DNA of 64,000 bases from an uncultured Prevotellaceae bacterium (GCA_902763615.1 CACWSX010000023.1:1-64000), one strand, 5' to 3'. Shown: positions 1 through 9,766, counted from the first letter of the stretch. Made by a program: numbers and translations. Notes: generated by a model not told the origin, from the sequence alone.

Positions 1-383
1 CGCTTACTGAACTGGAAGCGACGACGAGCCTTGGGCTGACCTGGCTTCTTACGCTCTACCTCACGGCTGTCGCGTGTCAGGAAACCTTCGTCCTTCAGCT
101 TCTTCTTATCCTCTTCGTTGATCTTCACCAAAGCGCGGGCGATAGCGAGACGCAGAGCCTGGCTCTGACCAGTGAAACCACCACCATCGAGGTTGGCCTT
201 GATGTCATACTTCTCAGCGACTTCCAGCAGGTTCAGCGGCTGCTTCACCACATACTGCAGGATGGCTGACGGGAAATAAACTTCTAAATCCTTCTTGTTG
301 ATCGTGATCTTGCCTGTACCCTCAGTGACATATACGCGGGCTACAGAACTCTTGCGACGACCTATTGCGTTAATTACTTCCAT
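1..383 (-). CDS. rpsI: 30S ribosomal protein S9 (3' end cut by window)
   Basis: Small-subunit ribosomal protein S9, whose C-terminal tail reaches the P-site tRNA. Reading down from the ATG at 383 gives an N-terminus with MEVINAIGRRKSSVARVY and the typical GGGFTGQ..ALRLAIARAL block, then the basic tail KARRRFQFSKR. The window ends inside the last Arg codon, so only the final codon(s) and the stop are missing. It starts 9 bases after the rplM stop, the conserved rplM-rpsI pair, and is presumably driven by the rplM promoter. Confidence 0.97.
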   Translation of the reverse strand, partial: MEVINAIGRRKSSVARVYVTEGTGKITINKKDLEVYFPSAILQYVVKQPLNLLEVAEKYDIKANLDGGGFTGQSQALRLAIARALVKINEEDKKKLKDEGFLTRDSREVERKKPGQPKARRRFQFSK

Positions 384-392
384 CTTTCCTTA

Positions 393-854
393 TTATTTAT
401 ACTGGTTAATATCAATTGCCTTTGGCTTCTGAGCCTCGTGCGGATGTTCTGTACCCTCATAAATATAGAGGTTGTTCAGCAGGCTGCGTCCGAGGGGACC
501 CTTTGGCAGCATACCCTTCACGGCGTGACGGAGGAACTTCTCCACACCACCATTGCGCTTGCGAAGCTCAGCAGGCGTCTGGAAGCGCTGACCACCAGGA
601 TAACCTGTGTAGCGGGTATAGACCTTGTCGGTCTCTTTCTTACCAGTGAATACCACCTTATCGGCATTGATAAGGATGACGTTGTCACCGCAATCAACAT
701 GCGGGGTGAAAGTTGGCTTGTACTTTCCGCGAATCAGCTTTGCTACCTTAGAAGCGAGGCGACCAACAACCTGGTCTGTGGCATCGATTACCACCCACTC
801 CTTCTTCGCTGTTTCCTTGTTCACGGAAATAGTCTTGTAACTTAAAGTGTTCAT
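393..854 (-). CDS. rplM: 50S ribosomal protein L13
   Basis: Large-subunit ribosomal protein L13, 153 aa, the usual length. Family signatures visible include WVVIDATDQVVGRLAS near residue 20, GDNVILINADKVVFTGKK near residue 56 and AVKGMLPKGPLGR near residue 112. It is first in the rplM-rpsI operon and has a leader of about 190 nt upstream. The ATG at 854 is the only sensible start. Confidence 0.98.
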   Translation of the reverse strand: MNTLSYKTISVNKETAKKEWVVIDATDQVVGRLASKVAKLIRGKYKPTFTPHVDCGDNVILINADKVVFTGKKETDKVYTRYTGYPGGQRFQTPAELRKRNGGVEKFLRHAVKGMLPKGPLGRSLLNNLYIYEGTEHPHEAQKPKAIDINQYK

Positions 855-1053
855 TTTTAAATTTTACTACTAAAAAACAGTTTAACTTATTATTTAATGT
901 ACGCGCATAAACCCACATCCGAGGTCTAACTCCCGGCTGCAAGTCTAACGAACGCAAGAAACGCTGATTCACGAACCGCTACGCCCGGCCAAAGACGCCG
1001 CTATTCACACAACATTTCACGGGGATTCTAAGTCTCTCCCCTAAATCGGACTG
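855..1053 (-). promoter_or_regulatory. Long structured 5' leader of rplM-rpsI
   Basis: About 190 nt separate the -7 box from the rplM start. The upstream two-thirds is GC-rich and can fold, for example GGGGA/TCCCC at 1021-1025 and 1037-1041; the last 50 nt before the start are AT-rich. Ribosomal protein operons often use such leaders for autoregulation. No gene is credible here. The regulatory role is inferred. Confidence 0.5.
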
Positions 1054-1061
1054 CAAAGGTA
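1054..1061 (-). promoter_or_regulatory. rplM promoter -7 box
   Basis: TACCTTTG on the minus strand matches the Bacteroidota TAnnTTTG -7 element. A clear TTG about 20 bases upstream was not found. Confidence 0.6.
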
Positions 1062-1177
1062 CAAACAATATGTGGAATGTGAGTCGGCTGAAGTCGAAAG
1101 TAGCCGGTATTTGTGATTATTTAACAGAATTAAGAAACTTTAAATGTTAATTTTGCAACGAAATAGTGATTGAGCCC

Positions 1178-2476
1178 CTAAAGATGCTTAAAATGATTGT
1201 ACCAGATGGTCTGCAGTATGCCTCGCATGGCCAGGTAGACAACCTGCGCCAGCCATAAGCCATGATTGCCTATCGCCCCGACCGTTGACAGATAGGCAGC
1301 GAAGAAGACAATGGCAGAACAAAACGAGGAGACGAGCATGCCACGCGTAGCTGTGATGCCGATGAAGATGCCATCCCAGATAAAGGCGATACAACCCGCT
1401 GCCGGTATCAGCCAAGCCCACCAGAGGTATTCACGGGAGGCATCGAGTACCTGAGGATCATCTGTCAACAGGGCAATGATTCCCTGTCCGCCAACGACAT
1501 ATAATAAAGTATAGGCAGTGGTGACGACAAGCATCCACATCCAAAGTCTGCGCAGGATCTCGCGGAAAGCAGTGATGTTGTGAGCGCCGTAAGCTTTGCC
1601 GCCCAACGCTTCGCCAGCATAGGCAAAGCCATCCATGAAGTAGGAGAAGAAGAGATACAACTGTATCAGCACTGTATTGACAGACAGGATGACGGCACCC
1701 TGACGGGCACCTGCAGAAGTGAAGAAGAGGTTGACAGCCACGAGACAGAGGGTGCGAAGGAAGATGTCGCGGTTGACATTGAAGAACCGCCCCATGGCCT
1801 GGCGGACAAAGGTACCTTTGAGGACAAGATATCTGCGCAGTCGGCCATAACGATGCACCAATAATCCCAAAGCCATCAGCAATCCGGCATATTGCGCAAT
1901 GACCGTTCCCAAGGCCACACCCTCAATCTTCATGCCCAAGCCATAGACAAGTGTCAGCGAAGCGAGGATGTTGACCACATTCTGCATGATACTGATGAGC
2001 ATCGGGATGCGGGTGTTCTGCATGCCGATATACCAGCCCATCAGACTGAACAGGGCGAGTGAGGCCGGTGCGCCCCAGATGACAATATTAAAATATGTGG
2101 AGGCGAATGGAGCGACATCGGTTGTCGGACTGATCAGCCAGAACATCAACCACTTGAGTGGCCCTTGAAAAACGATCATCAGCAAAGCGATGCCAAAGGC
2201 TATCGACACCGAACGAACCAATAATCTTGTGATTTCTGTGAAATCCCTGCGCCCTAAAGCCTGGGCAGTCAGACCACTGGAGCCCATGCGGAGGAAGCCG
2301 AAAAGCCAATAGACGAGATTGAAGATCATCGAGCCCACGGCTACAGCACCGATATAGACGGGACTGCCCATGTGACCCACAATGGCCACATCGATCATCC
2401 CAAGTAAGGGTACAGTGATGTTCGACACAATTGAGGGCAGGGCAATTTGCAGTATCTGACGGTCTCGCTGGTTCAT
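1178..2476 (-). CDS. MATE family efflux transporter (DinF-like)
   Basis: Inner-membrane multidrug/toxin extrusion antiporter of about 432 aa with 12 predicted hydrophobic helices. The N-terminus MNQRDRQILQIALPSIVS followed by PLLGMIDVAIVGH is typical of the DinF branch. The open frame extends 7 codons further upstream, but the promoter -7 box lies inside that extension, so the ATG at 2476 is the start. The substrate cannot be told from sequence. It diverges from the SSS symporter gene. Confidence 0.9.
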   Translation of the reverse strand: MNQRDRQILQIALPSIVSNITVPLLGMIDVAIVGHMGSPVYIGAVAVGSMIFNLVYWLFGFLRMGSSGLTAQALGRRDFTEITRLLVRSVSIAFGIALLMIVFQGPLKWLMFWLISPTTDVAPFASTYFNIVIWGAPASLALFSLMGWYIGMQNTRIPMLISIMQNVVNILASLTLVYGLGMKIEGVALGTVIAQYAGLLMALGLLVHRYGRLRRYLVLKGTFVRQAMGRFFNVNRDIFLRTLCLVAVNLFFTSAGARQGAVILSVNTVLIQLYLFFSYFMDGFAYAGEALGGKAYGAHNITAFREILRRLWMWMLVVTTAYTLLYVVGGQGIIALLTDDPQVLDASREYLWWAWLIPAAGCIAFIWDGIFIGITATRGMLVSSFCSAIVFFAAYLSTVGAIGNHGLWLAQVVYLAMRGILQTIWYNHFKHL

Positions 2477-2484
2477 ATCGGCTG

Positions 2485-2514
2485 CAAAGTTAAGCATTTT
2501 TTTGGCGCGTGCAA
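2485..2514 (-). promoter_or_regulatory. MATE gene promoter
   Basis: -7 box TAACTTTG at 2485-2492 and TTG at 2512-2514 with a 19-base spacer, minus strand. Only 8 bases separate the -7 box from the ATG, so the mRNA is probably leaderless or nearly so. It interlocks with the promoter of the divergent gene. Confidence 0.7.
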
Positions 2515-2532
2515 AAATTTTGATTAACTTTG
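2502..2532 (+). promoter_or_regulatory. SSS symporter gene promoter
   Basis: TTG at 2502-2504 and -7 box TAACTTTG at 2525-2532 with a 20-base spacer. The ATG at 2542 is only 9 bases beyond, again suggesting a leaderless mRNA. Its TTG lies inside the spacer of the divergent MATE promoter. Confidence 0.7.
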
Positions 2533-2541
2533 CACGCTGTT

Positions 2542-3957
2542 ATGACGATACTGCTGATAGTCCTGGCTTATTTTATCGTGCTTTTCGGCATCAGTCACCT
2601 GACGAGTCGCAAGGCCAACAATGATATGTTCTATCGTGCCAACCGTCGGGCACCTTGGTATATGGTGGCCTTCGGTATGATCGGCGCCTCGATTTCAGGT
2701 GTCACCTTCGTATCAGTACCTGGTATGGTGCTGACGTCGCAGATGACCTATCTGCAGATGTGCCTCGGCTTTATCGTGGGCTACTTTGTTATCGCCTTTG
2801 TGCTGCTACCACTCTATTATCGATTACAACTGACGAGTATCTACACCTATCTGGGCCAACGGTTGGGCAACCGTTCTTATCAGACGGGCGCTTGGTTCTT
2901 TCTGTTGTCGAAAATGGTGGGTGCATCTGTGAGGTTTTATGTGGTTTGTATTATTCTCCAGCAATTTGTGTTTGAGCCTGCAGGTATTCCTTTTATCGTG
3001 AATGTGGTGGGTATGGTGCTGCTGATCTGGCTCTACACCCGTCGCGGTGGCATCGGGACACTGGTGTTTACGGATTCTTTCCAGACTATCTGTTTGTTCA
3101 CGGCGCTGGTGCTCATCATCCTGGAAGTAATCGGACATCTGAACCTTGCTATAGGCGAGACTGTCAGTAGCATTGCCAACAGCGCAATGAGCCGCATTTT
3201 TGTATTTGACGACTGGGTGTCGCCGCATAATTTCTGGAAACAGTTTCTGAGCGGTGCCTTCATCGCCATCGTAATGACAGGCCTTGATCAGGATATGATG
3301 CAGAAAAACCTGACCTGTAAGACCCTGAAAGATGCGCAGAAAGATATGTGTACCTATGGCGTTGCCTTCGTGCCTGCCAATCTGCTCTTCCTCTCTTTAG
3401 GTGTGTTGCTGACGATGGCACTGGGTACGGACATGAAAGGCGATGAGTTGCTCCCCACTTTCGTCCAAGGCACCAGTGCGGTTTACTTGTTTGTTTTAGG
3501 TATTGTGGCTGCTTCGTTCTCGAGTGCCGACTCCGCTCTGACATCGCTTACTACCTGCTATTGCGTCGATATACGTCGTCAGCCTGATAATGAGCTTCTT
3601 CGCAAACGTATGCATGTCGTGATGTGTTTTATCTTTATTCTGTTTATCCTTTTATTCAGGGCTGTCAACTCCACTTCGCTTATCGATGCCGTATATATCC
3701 TCGCTTCATACACTTATGGTCCGTTGCTCGGATTGTTTACTTTTGGGCTCTTCACCAAACAGCAGCCTGACGACCGTTTTGTGCCTTATATCTGCATCGC
3801 TTCTCCCTTGATTTGCTATGCACTCGACTCGGCCACACAGTATTTTTGGGACTATCGCTTTGGTTATGAACTGCTGATGCTCAATGGCCTGCTAACCTTT
3901 GTTGGACTATGGTTGACACATTTCCTAAATTATTTGAAACATGATACAATAAAGTAA
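2542..3957 (+). CDS. Sodium:solute symporter (SSS family)
   Basis: Inner-membrane Na+-coupled symporter, 471 aa, with about 13 hydrophobic helices. Family features include the SRKANNDMFYRANRRAPWYMVAFGM-type start of the core (residues about 22-45), GASISGVTFVSVPGM and the late FSSADSALTSLTT motif that lines the sodium site. A TTG four codons upstream (2530) could extend the frame, but it overlaps the -7 box, so the ATG at 2542 is preferred. Substrate unknown (sugar, proline and sialate carriers share this fold). Confidence 0.9.
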   Translation: MTILLIVLAYFIVLFGISHLTSRKANNDMFYRANRRAPWYMVAFGMIGASISGVTFVSVPGMVLTSQMTYLQMCLGFIVGYFVIAFVLLPLYYRLQLTSIYTYLGQRLGNRSYQTGAWFFLLSKMVGASVRFYVVCIILQQFVFEPAGIPFIVNVVGMVLLIWLYTRRGGIGTLVFTDSFQTICLFTALVLIILEVIGHLNLAIGETVSSIANSAMSRIFVFDDWVSPHNFWKQFLSGAFIAIVMTGLDQDMMQKNLTCKTLKDAQKDMCTYGVAFVPANLLFLSLGVLLTMALGTDMKGDELLPTFVQGTSAVYLFVLGIVAASFSSADSALTSLTTCYCVDIRRQPDNELLRKRMHVVMCFIFILFILLFRAVNSTSLIDAVYILASYTYGPLLGLFTFGLFTKQQPDDRFVPYICIASPLICYALDSATQYFWDYRFGYELLMLNGLLTFVGLWLTHFLNYLKHDTIK

Positions 3958-3971
3958 TAACAATAAATCAC

Positions 3972-3979
3972 TAACTTTG
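3972..3979 (+). promoter_or_regulatory. GH10 xylanase -7 box
   Basis: TAACTTTG 31 bases before the ATG at 4011. No good TTG lies at the expected distance, so activation by another factor is possible. Confidence 0.55.
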
Positions 3980-4010
3980 CAGCGAAATAAAAACTTATTA
4001 TCAAACAACA

Positions 4011-6662
4011 ATGAACCATTATCTGAAAAAAACTATTTTAGCAAGTGTTGCTGGTCTTTTTACCATAACTTCCAGCGCTCAATTATCAACCAATTCTGAC
4101 AAGTTCCTGGGTAACATCACCACCCGAGGACAAGTAGATTATGGAAACGAAAAATTCTATCAACTCTGGAACCAGATTACACCAGAGAATGAGACAAAAT
4201 GGGATGCTATTGAACCCTCACGAGGCAATTTTACTTTTGGAGGTGCAGATAGATCAGCTAACTATGCGAGGCAGCATGGTTTCCCCTTTAAATATCACAC
4301 CCTTATTTGGGGAGCCCAATATCCCAGTTGGATGAATAACCTCTCCACAGAGGAACAGACGAAGGCTCTTGTAGAGTATTTTGACGCGGTAAAGAAACAC
4401 TATCCCAATCTGGAGATAATCGATGTTGTCAACGAAGCTATCACAGGTCATCAGCCAGCACCCTACAGAGCCGCTTTAGGTGGTGAGGGTGTAACAGGAT
4501 ATGATTGGATTATCACAGCATTTGAAATGGCACACGAACGCTGGCCAGACGCCATTCTTGTCTATAATGATTATAATACCTTCCGATGGCAAAAGACAGA
4601 ATTCATAGATCTGGTAAGAACCCTTCGTGATGCTGGTGCACCAATCGATGCTTATGGTTGTCAGTCGCATGACTTGACAGATATGGAGTTTAATGATTTC
4701 AAAGCTGCTATGATAGAAATACAGAACGCTCTGAAGATGCCGATGTACAGTACGGAGTACGATATTGGCACAACGGATGATAAACTTCAGGAAAAGCGTT
4801 ATAAAGAGCAGATACCTTATTTGTTTGAAGCAGACTATTGTGCAGGTATCACCTTATGGGGCTATATTTATGGAGCCACATGGACTACTGACGGAAACTC
4901 TGGTATCATCAAAAATGGCGCAGATCGTCCTGCCATGGAATGGTTACGCAAATATATGGCCAGTGATGACGCTAAAAACGCCAAGAGTCCCTTCCCTGGC
5001 ATGAAGAAAGAGGCTTCCGTATATGTGAAACCATCTTGTATAAAAGTGACACAAAATGATGTTGTGCCCATTGATATTCGTGCCAGTCTTAGGACAAAAA
5101 CTATTGATCATATTGATTTCTACATTGATAATAAATTATACAAAACGTTTACAGCTGATGAGCCCTACAGAGTAGAGTTTACGCCAACTGAAAAGAAAAA
5201 GTATAACTTGAAAGCCATAGTGGTAGCTACTGATGGTACGGCATTCGAACGTCTTTCAAGCGTCACAGCGTATGAGCCTCGCGGAACTTATAAAGACCAG
5301 ATTGCGGAGTTACCAGGAACCCTTCAGGCAGAGAACTTTGACACAGGAGCCGACGGTATTGCCTACCACGACTCTAATAGCAATAAAGAAGGTGATGCCG
5401 CTTCATACCGTTCTGATGGTGGTATAGACATTGTAAAAGGTAATGGTGGTTATGCTCTCGGCTATACGAACAATGGTGAATGGATGGAATATACGGTTGA
5501 TGTGAAGGAGGCTGGCGTTTATGAGTATGATGCAGTCGTATCATCTGGTACTACTAATTCCGGCTTCAGTATCTCGCTCATCAACAATGGTAAGACAACA
5601 AACCTGACACCTTCTCTTGTTGTGCCTCAAACAGGAAACAATGATTGGGGTAAATATGTTTCCCTGCATGGTCGTCTTTCCGTTCCTCTGGAAGCAGGCA
5701 AGCAGGTTATCCGTATCAATATCACGGGTAGCAGTTGTAATATTGATAAGATTGTTTTCAACCGCATCGATGTAGACAAGAACATTAAGGTTACGGCCAC
5801 TTCTGAACCTTCTCCTGCCACCATCAATGAGAATGCAACGATTAAAGTCGATGCTTCCTCACCAAATAGTGACATCAAGGAAGTCAGAATCTATCTCGAC
5901 AATGTTCTGAAGACGACCATAAAAGCATCTCCATTCGAATATACCTATAAGCCTACGCAGAAAGGTACATTCAATTTCACTGTTGAGGCCATCGATGCAC
6001 AAGACAAATGTTCGGATCTCGTTTCATTCACATTGAAGGTCAATAACAAACGCACTGCATACAAAGGAGTAATAGCTATCCCAGGTGTTATAGAGGCAGA
6101 AAACTTCGACAAAGGCGGCGAGGGCTTTACCTTCCACGATGCAGATTCTAATGATGAGGGTGGAGTGAATTATCGCTCAGACAACGAAGGTGTTGATATT
6201 GTGAGAGGTGGTAGTGGTTATGCTCTTGGATACACCTCTTCAAATGATGAATGGCTAGAATATAGCATTGATGTCAAAGAAGCGGGTGAATATGAATATA
6301 TTGCAACAGCTTCCTCAGGAAGCAACAACTCTGGATTTACCTTGAGTCTCGTCAATGATGGGAAAACGACTCAACTTTGTAAGGTTAACGTGCCCAATAC
6401 GGGTGATTGGAGTACCTATAAGACTATTACCGGCAAACTTAGTCGGAAGCTTGAAGCCGGTCCACAGATTATCCGTCTACAAATCTCTGGTCCTTATTGC
6501 AACATCGACAAAATAGAATTAAAATGCACAGCATCTGGCATCAGCGATGTAATCATGGATTATTCGTCAGATGGTGTACTTTATAATCTTTCTGGTCAGA
6601 AGGTGGATGCCAACTATCGAGGCATTATCATCCAGAATGGTAAGAAGAGATTAAACAAATAA
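4011..6662 (+). CDS. Secreted GH10 endo-beta-1,4-xylanase with two CBM6 modules
   Basis: Cleaves internal beta-1,4 links of xylan outside the cytoplasm. 883 aa. A signal peptide (about 1-23, ending SSAQ) is followed by a GH10 barrel to about residue 318, with the acid/base Glu in DVVNEA (E142) and the nucleophile in STEYDIG (E249). Then come an Ig-like domain (about 335-420), CBM6 (about 430-580), a second Ig-like domain (about 592-675) and a second CBM6 (about 684-834). Both CBM6 modules carry the AENFD and CNIDKI motifs. The C-terminus (YNLSGQKV...QNGKK) resembles tails of other Prevotella secreted proteins, so type IX export or surface display is inferred. It stands alone between terminator-like DNA and the symporter, not in a recognisable SusC/D locus. 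Confidence 0.93.
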   Translation: MNHYLKKTILASVAGLFTITSSAQLSTNSDKFLGNITTRGQVDYGNEKFYQLWNQITPENETKWDAIEPSRGNFTFGGADRSANYARQHGFPFKYHTLIWGAQYPSWMNNLSTEEQTKALVEYFDAVKKHYPNLEIIDVVNEAITGHQPAPYRAALGGEGVTGYDWIITAFEMAHERWPDAILVYNDYNTFRWQKTEFIDLVRTLRDAGAPIDAYGCQSHDLTDMEFNDFKAAMIEIQNALKMPMYSTEYDIGTTDDKLQEKRYKEQIPYLFEADYCAGITLWGYIYGATWTTDGNSGIIKNGADRPAMEWLRKYMASDDAKNAKSPFPGMKKEASVYVKPSCIKVTQNDVVPIDIRASLRTKTIDHIDFYIDNKLYKTFTADEPYRVEFTPTEKKKYNLKAIVVATDGTAFERLSSVTAYEPRGTYKDQIAELPGTLQAENFDTGADGIAYHDSNSNKEGDAASYRSDGGIDIVKGNGGYALGYTNNGEWMEYTVDVKEAGVYEYDAVVSSGTTNSGFSISLINNGKTTNLTPSLVVPQTGNNDWGKYVSLHGRLSVPLEAGKQVIRINITGSSCNIDKIVFNRIDVDKNIKVTATSEPSPATINENATIKVDASSPNSDIKEVRIYLDNVLKTTIKASPFEYTYKPTQKGTFNFTVEAIDAQDKCSDLVSFTLKVNNKRTAYKGVIAIPGVIEAENFDKGGEGFTFHDADSNDEGGVNYRSDNEGVDIVRGGSGYALGYTSSNDEWLEYSIDVKEAGEYEYIATASSGSNNSGFTLSLVNDGKTTQLCKVNVPNTGDWSTYKTITGKLSRKLEAGPQIIRLQISGPYCNIDKIELKCTASGISDVIMDYSSDGVLYNLSGQKVDANYRGIIIQNGKKRLNK

Positions 6663-6684
6663 GTTTGCCTTAGGTACTTCATAT

Positions 6685-6728
6685 AAGCGAAATGCAAAAT
6701 AAGTCTTGATTTGTTTTGCATTTCGCTT
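6685..6728. terminator. Long hairpin, probable GH10 terminator
   Basis: A perfect 15-bp stem (AAGCGAAATGCAAAA at 6685-6699 with its complement at 6714-6728) and a 14-nt loop lies just after the xylanase. The second arm also holds the TTG of the metG promoter, so the element sits on a transcription boundary. Confidence 0.65.
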
Positions 6729-6745
6729 GTTTATTAGTACCTTTG
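6716..6745 (+). promoter_or_regulatory. metG promoter
   Basis: TTG at 6716-6718 and TACCTTTG at 6738-6745 with a 19-base spacer; the ATG at 6775 is 29 bases beyond. Confidence 0.75.
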
Positions 6746-6774
6746 CAGACGAAAAAGTAAATACGTATTTAGGA

Positions 6775-8841
6775 ATGGAAAACAAGACTTTTAAGCGTAC
6801 GACGGTGACGTCGGCGCTGCCCTATGCTAATGGCGGTGTACATATCGGACATCTGGCTGGTGTGTATGTGCCCGCTGATATCTATGTGCGCTATCTCAGA
6901 CTGAAGAAGCGCGAGGTGCTGTTTATTGGAGGATCCGATGAGCATGGTGTGCCCATCACTGTGCGTGCCCGTAAGGAGGGTATCACACCGCAGGATGTGG
7001 TCGATCGTTATCATAAGATGATCAAAGACTCTTTCGAGGAGTTCGGCATCTCATTTGATATCTATAGCCGTACCACCAGCGAGACGCATCACAAGTTTGC
7101 TGCTGATTGGTTTAAGAAACTCTACGACGAGGGCAAACTGACTGAGGAGACCACAGAGCAGCTGTACGACGAGGAGGCGAAGCAGTTCTTAGCTGACCGT
7201 TATGTCACTGGTGAGTGTCCCCATTGTCACAATGAAGGAGCCTATGGTGACCAGTGTGAGAAGTGCGGACGCGACCTCTCGCCCACAGAGCTGATTAATC
7301 CAAAGTCAACCATCAGTGGCTCTACGCCTGTACTGAAGAAGACCAAGAACTGGTATCTGCCTCTGAATGAATATCAGGATTGGCTGAAACAGTGGATCCT
7401 TGAGGAGCATAAAGAATGGCGTCCGAATGTATACGGACAGTGTAAGAGCTGGCTCGATATGGATCTGCAGCCTCGTGCCATGACCCGCGACTTGGATTGG
7501 GGTATCCCCGTGCCTGTGAAGGATGCTGAGGGTAAAGTACTCTATGTATGGTTCGATGCACCTATCGGCTATGTGTCGAATACCGTTGAGTTGTGTCAGA
7601 AAGAGCCTGAGAAATGGGGTAACTGGGAAAAGTGGTGGCAGGATGAGGATACGCGTCTGGTACATTTTATTGGTAAGGACAACATCGTATTCCACTGCAT
7701 TATCTTCCCAGTCATGATGAAGGCTCACGGCAAGTATATCATGCCTGATAATGTGCCTGCCAACGAGTTTTTGAACCTTGAAAACGATAAGATTTCTACT
7801 TCTCGCAACTGGGCTGTATGGCTCCATGAGTATCTGGTAGATATGCCCGGTAAGCAGGATGTCTTGCGTTATGTACTGACTGCCAATGCGCCTGAGACTA
7901 AGGACAACAACTTCACTTGGAAGGATTTCCAGGATCGAAATAACAATGAACTTGTGGCTATTTATGGTAACTTTGTGAACCGTGCACTCCAATTGACCAA
8001 GAAGTACTGGAATGGTGTGGTTCCTGCTTGTGGTGAATTGCAGGATGCAGATAAGCAGGCTCTTGAGGAGTTCAAGGATGTGAAGGAGAAAGTTGAGGCA
8101 CTGCTTGAGCAGTTCAAGTTCCGTGATGCTCAGTTCGAGGCTATGAATCTGGCTCGTATTGGCAATCGCTATATCACAGAGTGTGAACCCTGGAAGGTTT
8201 GGAAAACTGATCCTAAGCGTTGCGAGACCATTCTGAACATCTGCTTGCAGTTGACAGCTAACCTCGCTATTGCTTTCGAGCCCTTCCTGCCATTCTCTTC
8301 AAAGAAACTACGTGAGATGCTTGCTATCGATAGCTTCGAGTGGGAGCAACTTGGTAGCACAGATTTGCTGAAGGCAGGACATCAACTTGGTGAACCTACC
8401 CTGCTATTCGAGAAGATTGAGGATGAGGTTATTCAGAAGCAGCTCGACAAACTCGAAGCCACCAAGAAAGCTAACGAAGCTGCTGCCTATAAGGCCGCCC
8501 CTATAAAGGATACCGTTAGCTTCGAGGAGTTCGAAAAGCTCGATATTCGTGTTGGCTTGGTTAAAGATTGTCAGAAGGTGAAGAAGAGCAAGAAACTCCT
8601 TCAATTCACCATCGACGATGGTTCTGGTACTGATCGCACTATTTGCTCTGGCATCGCCGCTTTCTACGAGAATCCTGAGGAGTTGATTGGCAAACGTATT
8701 CTCTTCGTAGCCAACTTTGCTCCTCGCACCATGATGGGTATTGAAAGTCAGGGCATGATTCTCTCTGCCGTCGATGCTGACGAAAGCCTCAGCGTGGTCA
8801 CCACCACCAAGGACGTCAAGCCTGGCAGCCAAGTAGGATAA
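6775..8841 (+). CDS. metG: Methionyl-tRNA synthetase
   Basis: Cytosolic enzyme that charges tRNA-Met. 688 aa from the ATG preceded by AGGA; the frame is open 23 codons further upstream, but that part covers the promoter. Seen: the HIGH-type motif HIGH in [10 protein letters not shown] (about residue 22), a zinc knuckle CPHC...CEKC, and KISTS in place of KMSKS, which I recall as common in this lineage. The C-terminal about 100 residues (from [11 protein letters not shown]) form the EMAP-II/Trbp111-type tRNA-binding domain used for dimerisation. It converges on the PD-(D/E)XK gene. Confidence 0.97.
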   Translation: MENKTFKRTTVTSALPYANGGVHIGHLAGVYVPADIYVRYLRLKKREVLFIGGSDEHGVPITVRARKEGITPQDVVDRYHKMIKDSFEEFGISFDIYSRTTSETHHKFAADWFKKLYDEGKLTEETTEQLYDEEAKQFLADRYVTGECPHCHNEGAYGDQCEKCGRDLSPTELINPKSTISGSTPVLKKTKNWYLPLNEYQDWLKQWILEEHKEWRPNVYGQCKSWLDMDLQPRAMTRDLDWGIPVPVKDAEGKVLYVWFDAPIGYVSNTVELCQKEPEKWGNWEKWWQDEDTRLVHFIGKDNIVFHCIIFPVMMKAHGKYIMPDNVPANEFLNLENDKISTSRNWAVWLHEYLVDMPGKQDVLRYVLTANAPETKDNNFTWKDFQDRNNNELVAIYGNFVNRALQLTKKYWNGVVPACGELQDADKQALEEFKDVKEKVEALLEQFKFRDAQFEAMNLARIGNRYITECEPWKVWKTDPKRCETILNICLQLTANLAIAFEPFLPFSSKKLREMLAIDSFEWEQLGSTDLLKAGHQLGEPTLLFEKIEDEVIQKQLDKLEATKKANEAAAYKAAPIKDTVSFEEFEKLDIRVGLVKDCQKVKKSKKLLQFTIDDGSGTDRTICSGIAAFYENPEELIGKRILFVANFAPRTMMGIESQGMILSAVDADESLSVVTTTKDVKPGSQVG

Positions 8842-8872
8842 AAAACAGATAAAAAAAATATGGCCTGGGCCG

Positions 8873-9745
8873 TTAGTCTGGCAACAACTGATGACCCAGG
8901 TCTTTTTCATGGCAGATAGCAATGATCTGTCTGATAACTTCGTCCATTTTAGGCACATTCACGACAACATACGTGGGATAATCTGCACATAATACCACCA
9001 GGTTCATAGCTTTGACCTTTACCCCATAGTGAGCCTCGAGCATATAGCGATAGAGGTTCTGTTGGATACAGTAGTGATAGAAAGGAGTATCGGGCAGAGA
9101 AATGCCATTGAAACTCCGTTTACCGCCAAAGGATTCTACCACAGGTTGACCTAGTACATTTACCACTTTGCTGCTGCGTTTCCAATCATAGATGGTAAAC
9201 TCTCCATCAATCTCTTTACACACCATATCAATAGTACCTGCGATGTTCAGTTCTGTGTCATAGACAGGCCACTCTTGTCTATAAGGACGGATATCATAGT
9301 CGCTAACAAAACGGAGAAAGTGCTGTCGCTCCTTTTCCACACTGATCATCTCTGTTGTTTCTTCAAAAGTAAAAGGACAGGTATTGGCAAAAGTCCCATC
9401 ACGAAAATAGTTTTCCGTCTGTTCATGAACGAAGGTGCCTACCTCACGGGCCATCTTGCCTATTCGCTCCCATTTCCTCAAAGTCTCTTCAATGGGGATA
9501 CCATAGCGTTCGAACTGTCGCTGGGCTGCTGCCTGTGCATTAAACTTTTCAAAGAAATAGGCAATCAATGAACTCACTGGCAAGAGTCGGTTCTCGCCAT
9601 TAAAAGTATAGATATGCCGCTCAGGCTCAAAATCGATAAACTGGTCTTGCTCGTATTTCCCTGCATCCGTAAAGCGCTGCATTTTTTCTTGCATTGCTTG
9701 TGATCGGATCTTAGCAAATGAGGTATCAGTGGTGTGGTTAGTCAT
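8873..9745 (-). CDS. PD-(D/E)XK superfamily nuclease-like protein
   Basis: 290 aa, no signal peptide. The nuclease core is visible as GTIDM (acidic residue), then YDWKRS (the DxK pair), then QNLYRYMLE, matching the QxxxY motif of RecB/Cas4-type PD-(D/E)XK proteins. It has no helicase partner and no cas genes nearby, so a DNA repair or processing role is only inferred. The start is set at the ATG at 9745, because a TTG further up falls inside the -7 box. Confidence 0.7.
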   Translation of the reverse strand: MTNHTTDTSFAKIRSQAMQEKMQRFTDAGKYEQDQFIDFEPERHIYTFNGENRLLPVSSLIAYFFEKFNAQAAAQRQFERYGIPIEETLRKWERIGKMAREVGTFVHEQTENYFRDGTFANTCPFTFEETTEMISVEKERQHFLRFVSDYDIRPYRQEWPVYDTELNIAGTIDMVCKEIDGEFTIYDWKRSSKVVNVLGQPVVESFGGKRSFNGISLPDTPFYHYCIQQNLYRYMLEAHYGVKVKAMNLVVLCADYPTYVVVNVPKMDEVIRQIIAICHEKDLGHQLLPD

Positions 9746-9766
9746 TATTTCCTTGCTTTTTGTGTG

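Noticed and set aside
438-845. Plus-strand open frame opposite rplM
   Set aside because: It is a shadow of the ribosomal protein gene, with no start signals or recognisable domain.
7306-7992. Long minus-strand open frame inside metG
   Set aside because: Antisense shadow of a highly conserved gene; the translation has no coherent family features.
8873-9745. Cas4 nuclease
   Set aside because: It has the PD-(D/E)XK core, but no Cys cluster for a Fe-S site and no CRISPR array or cas genes in the window.
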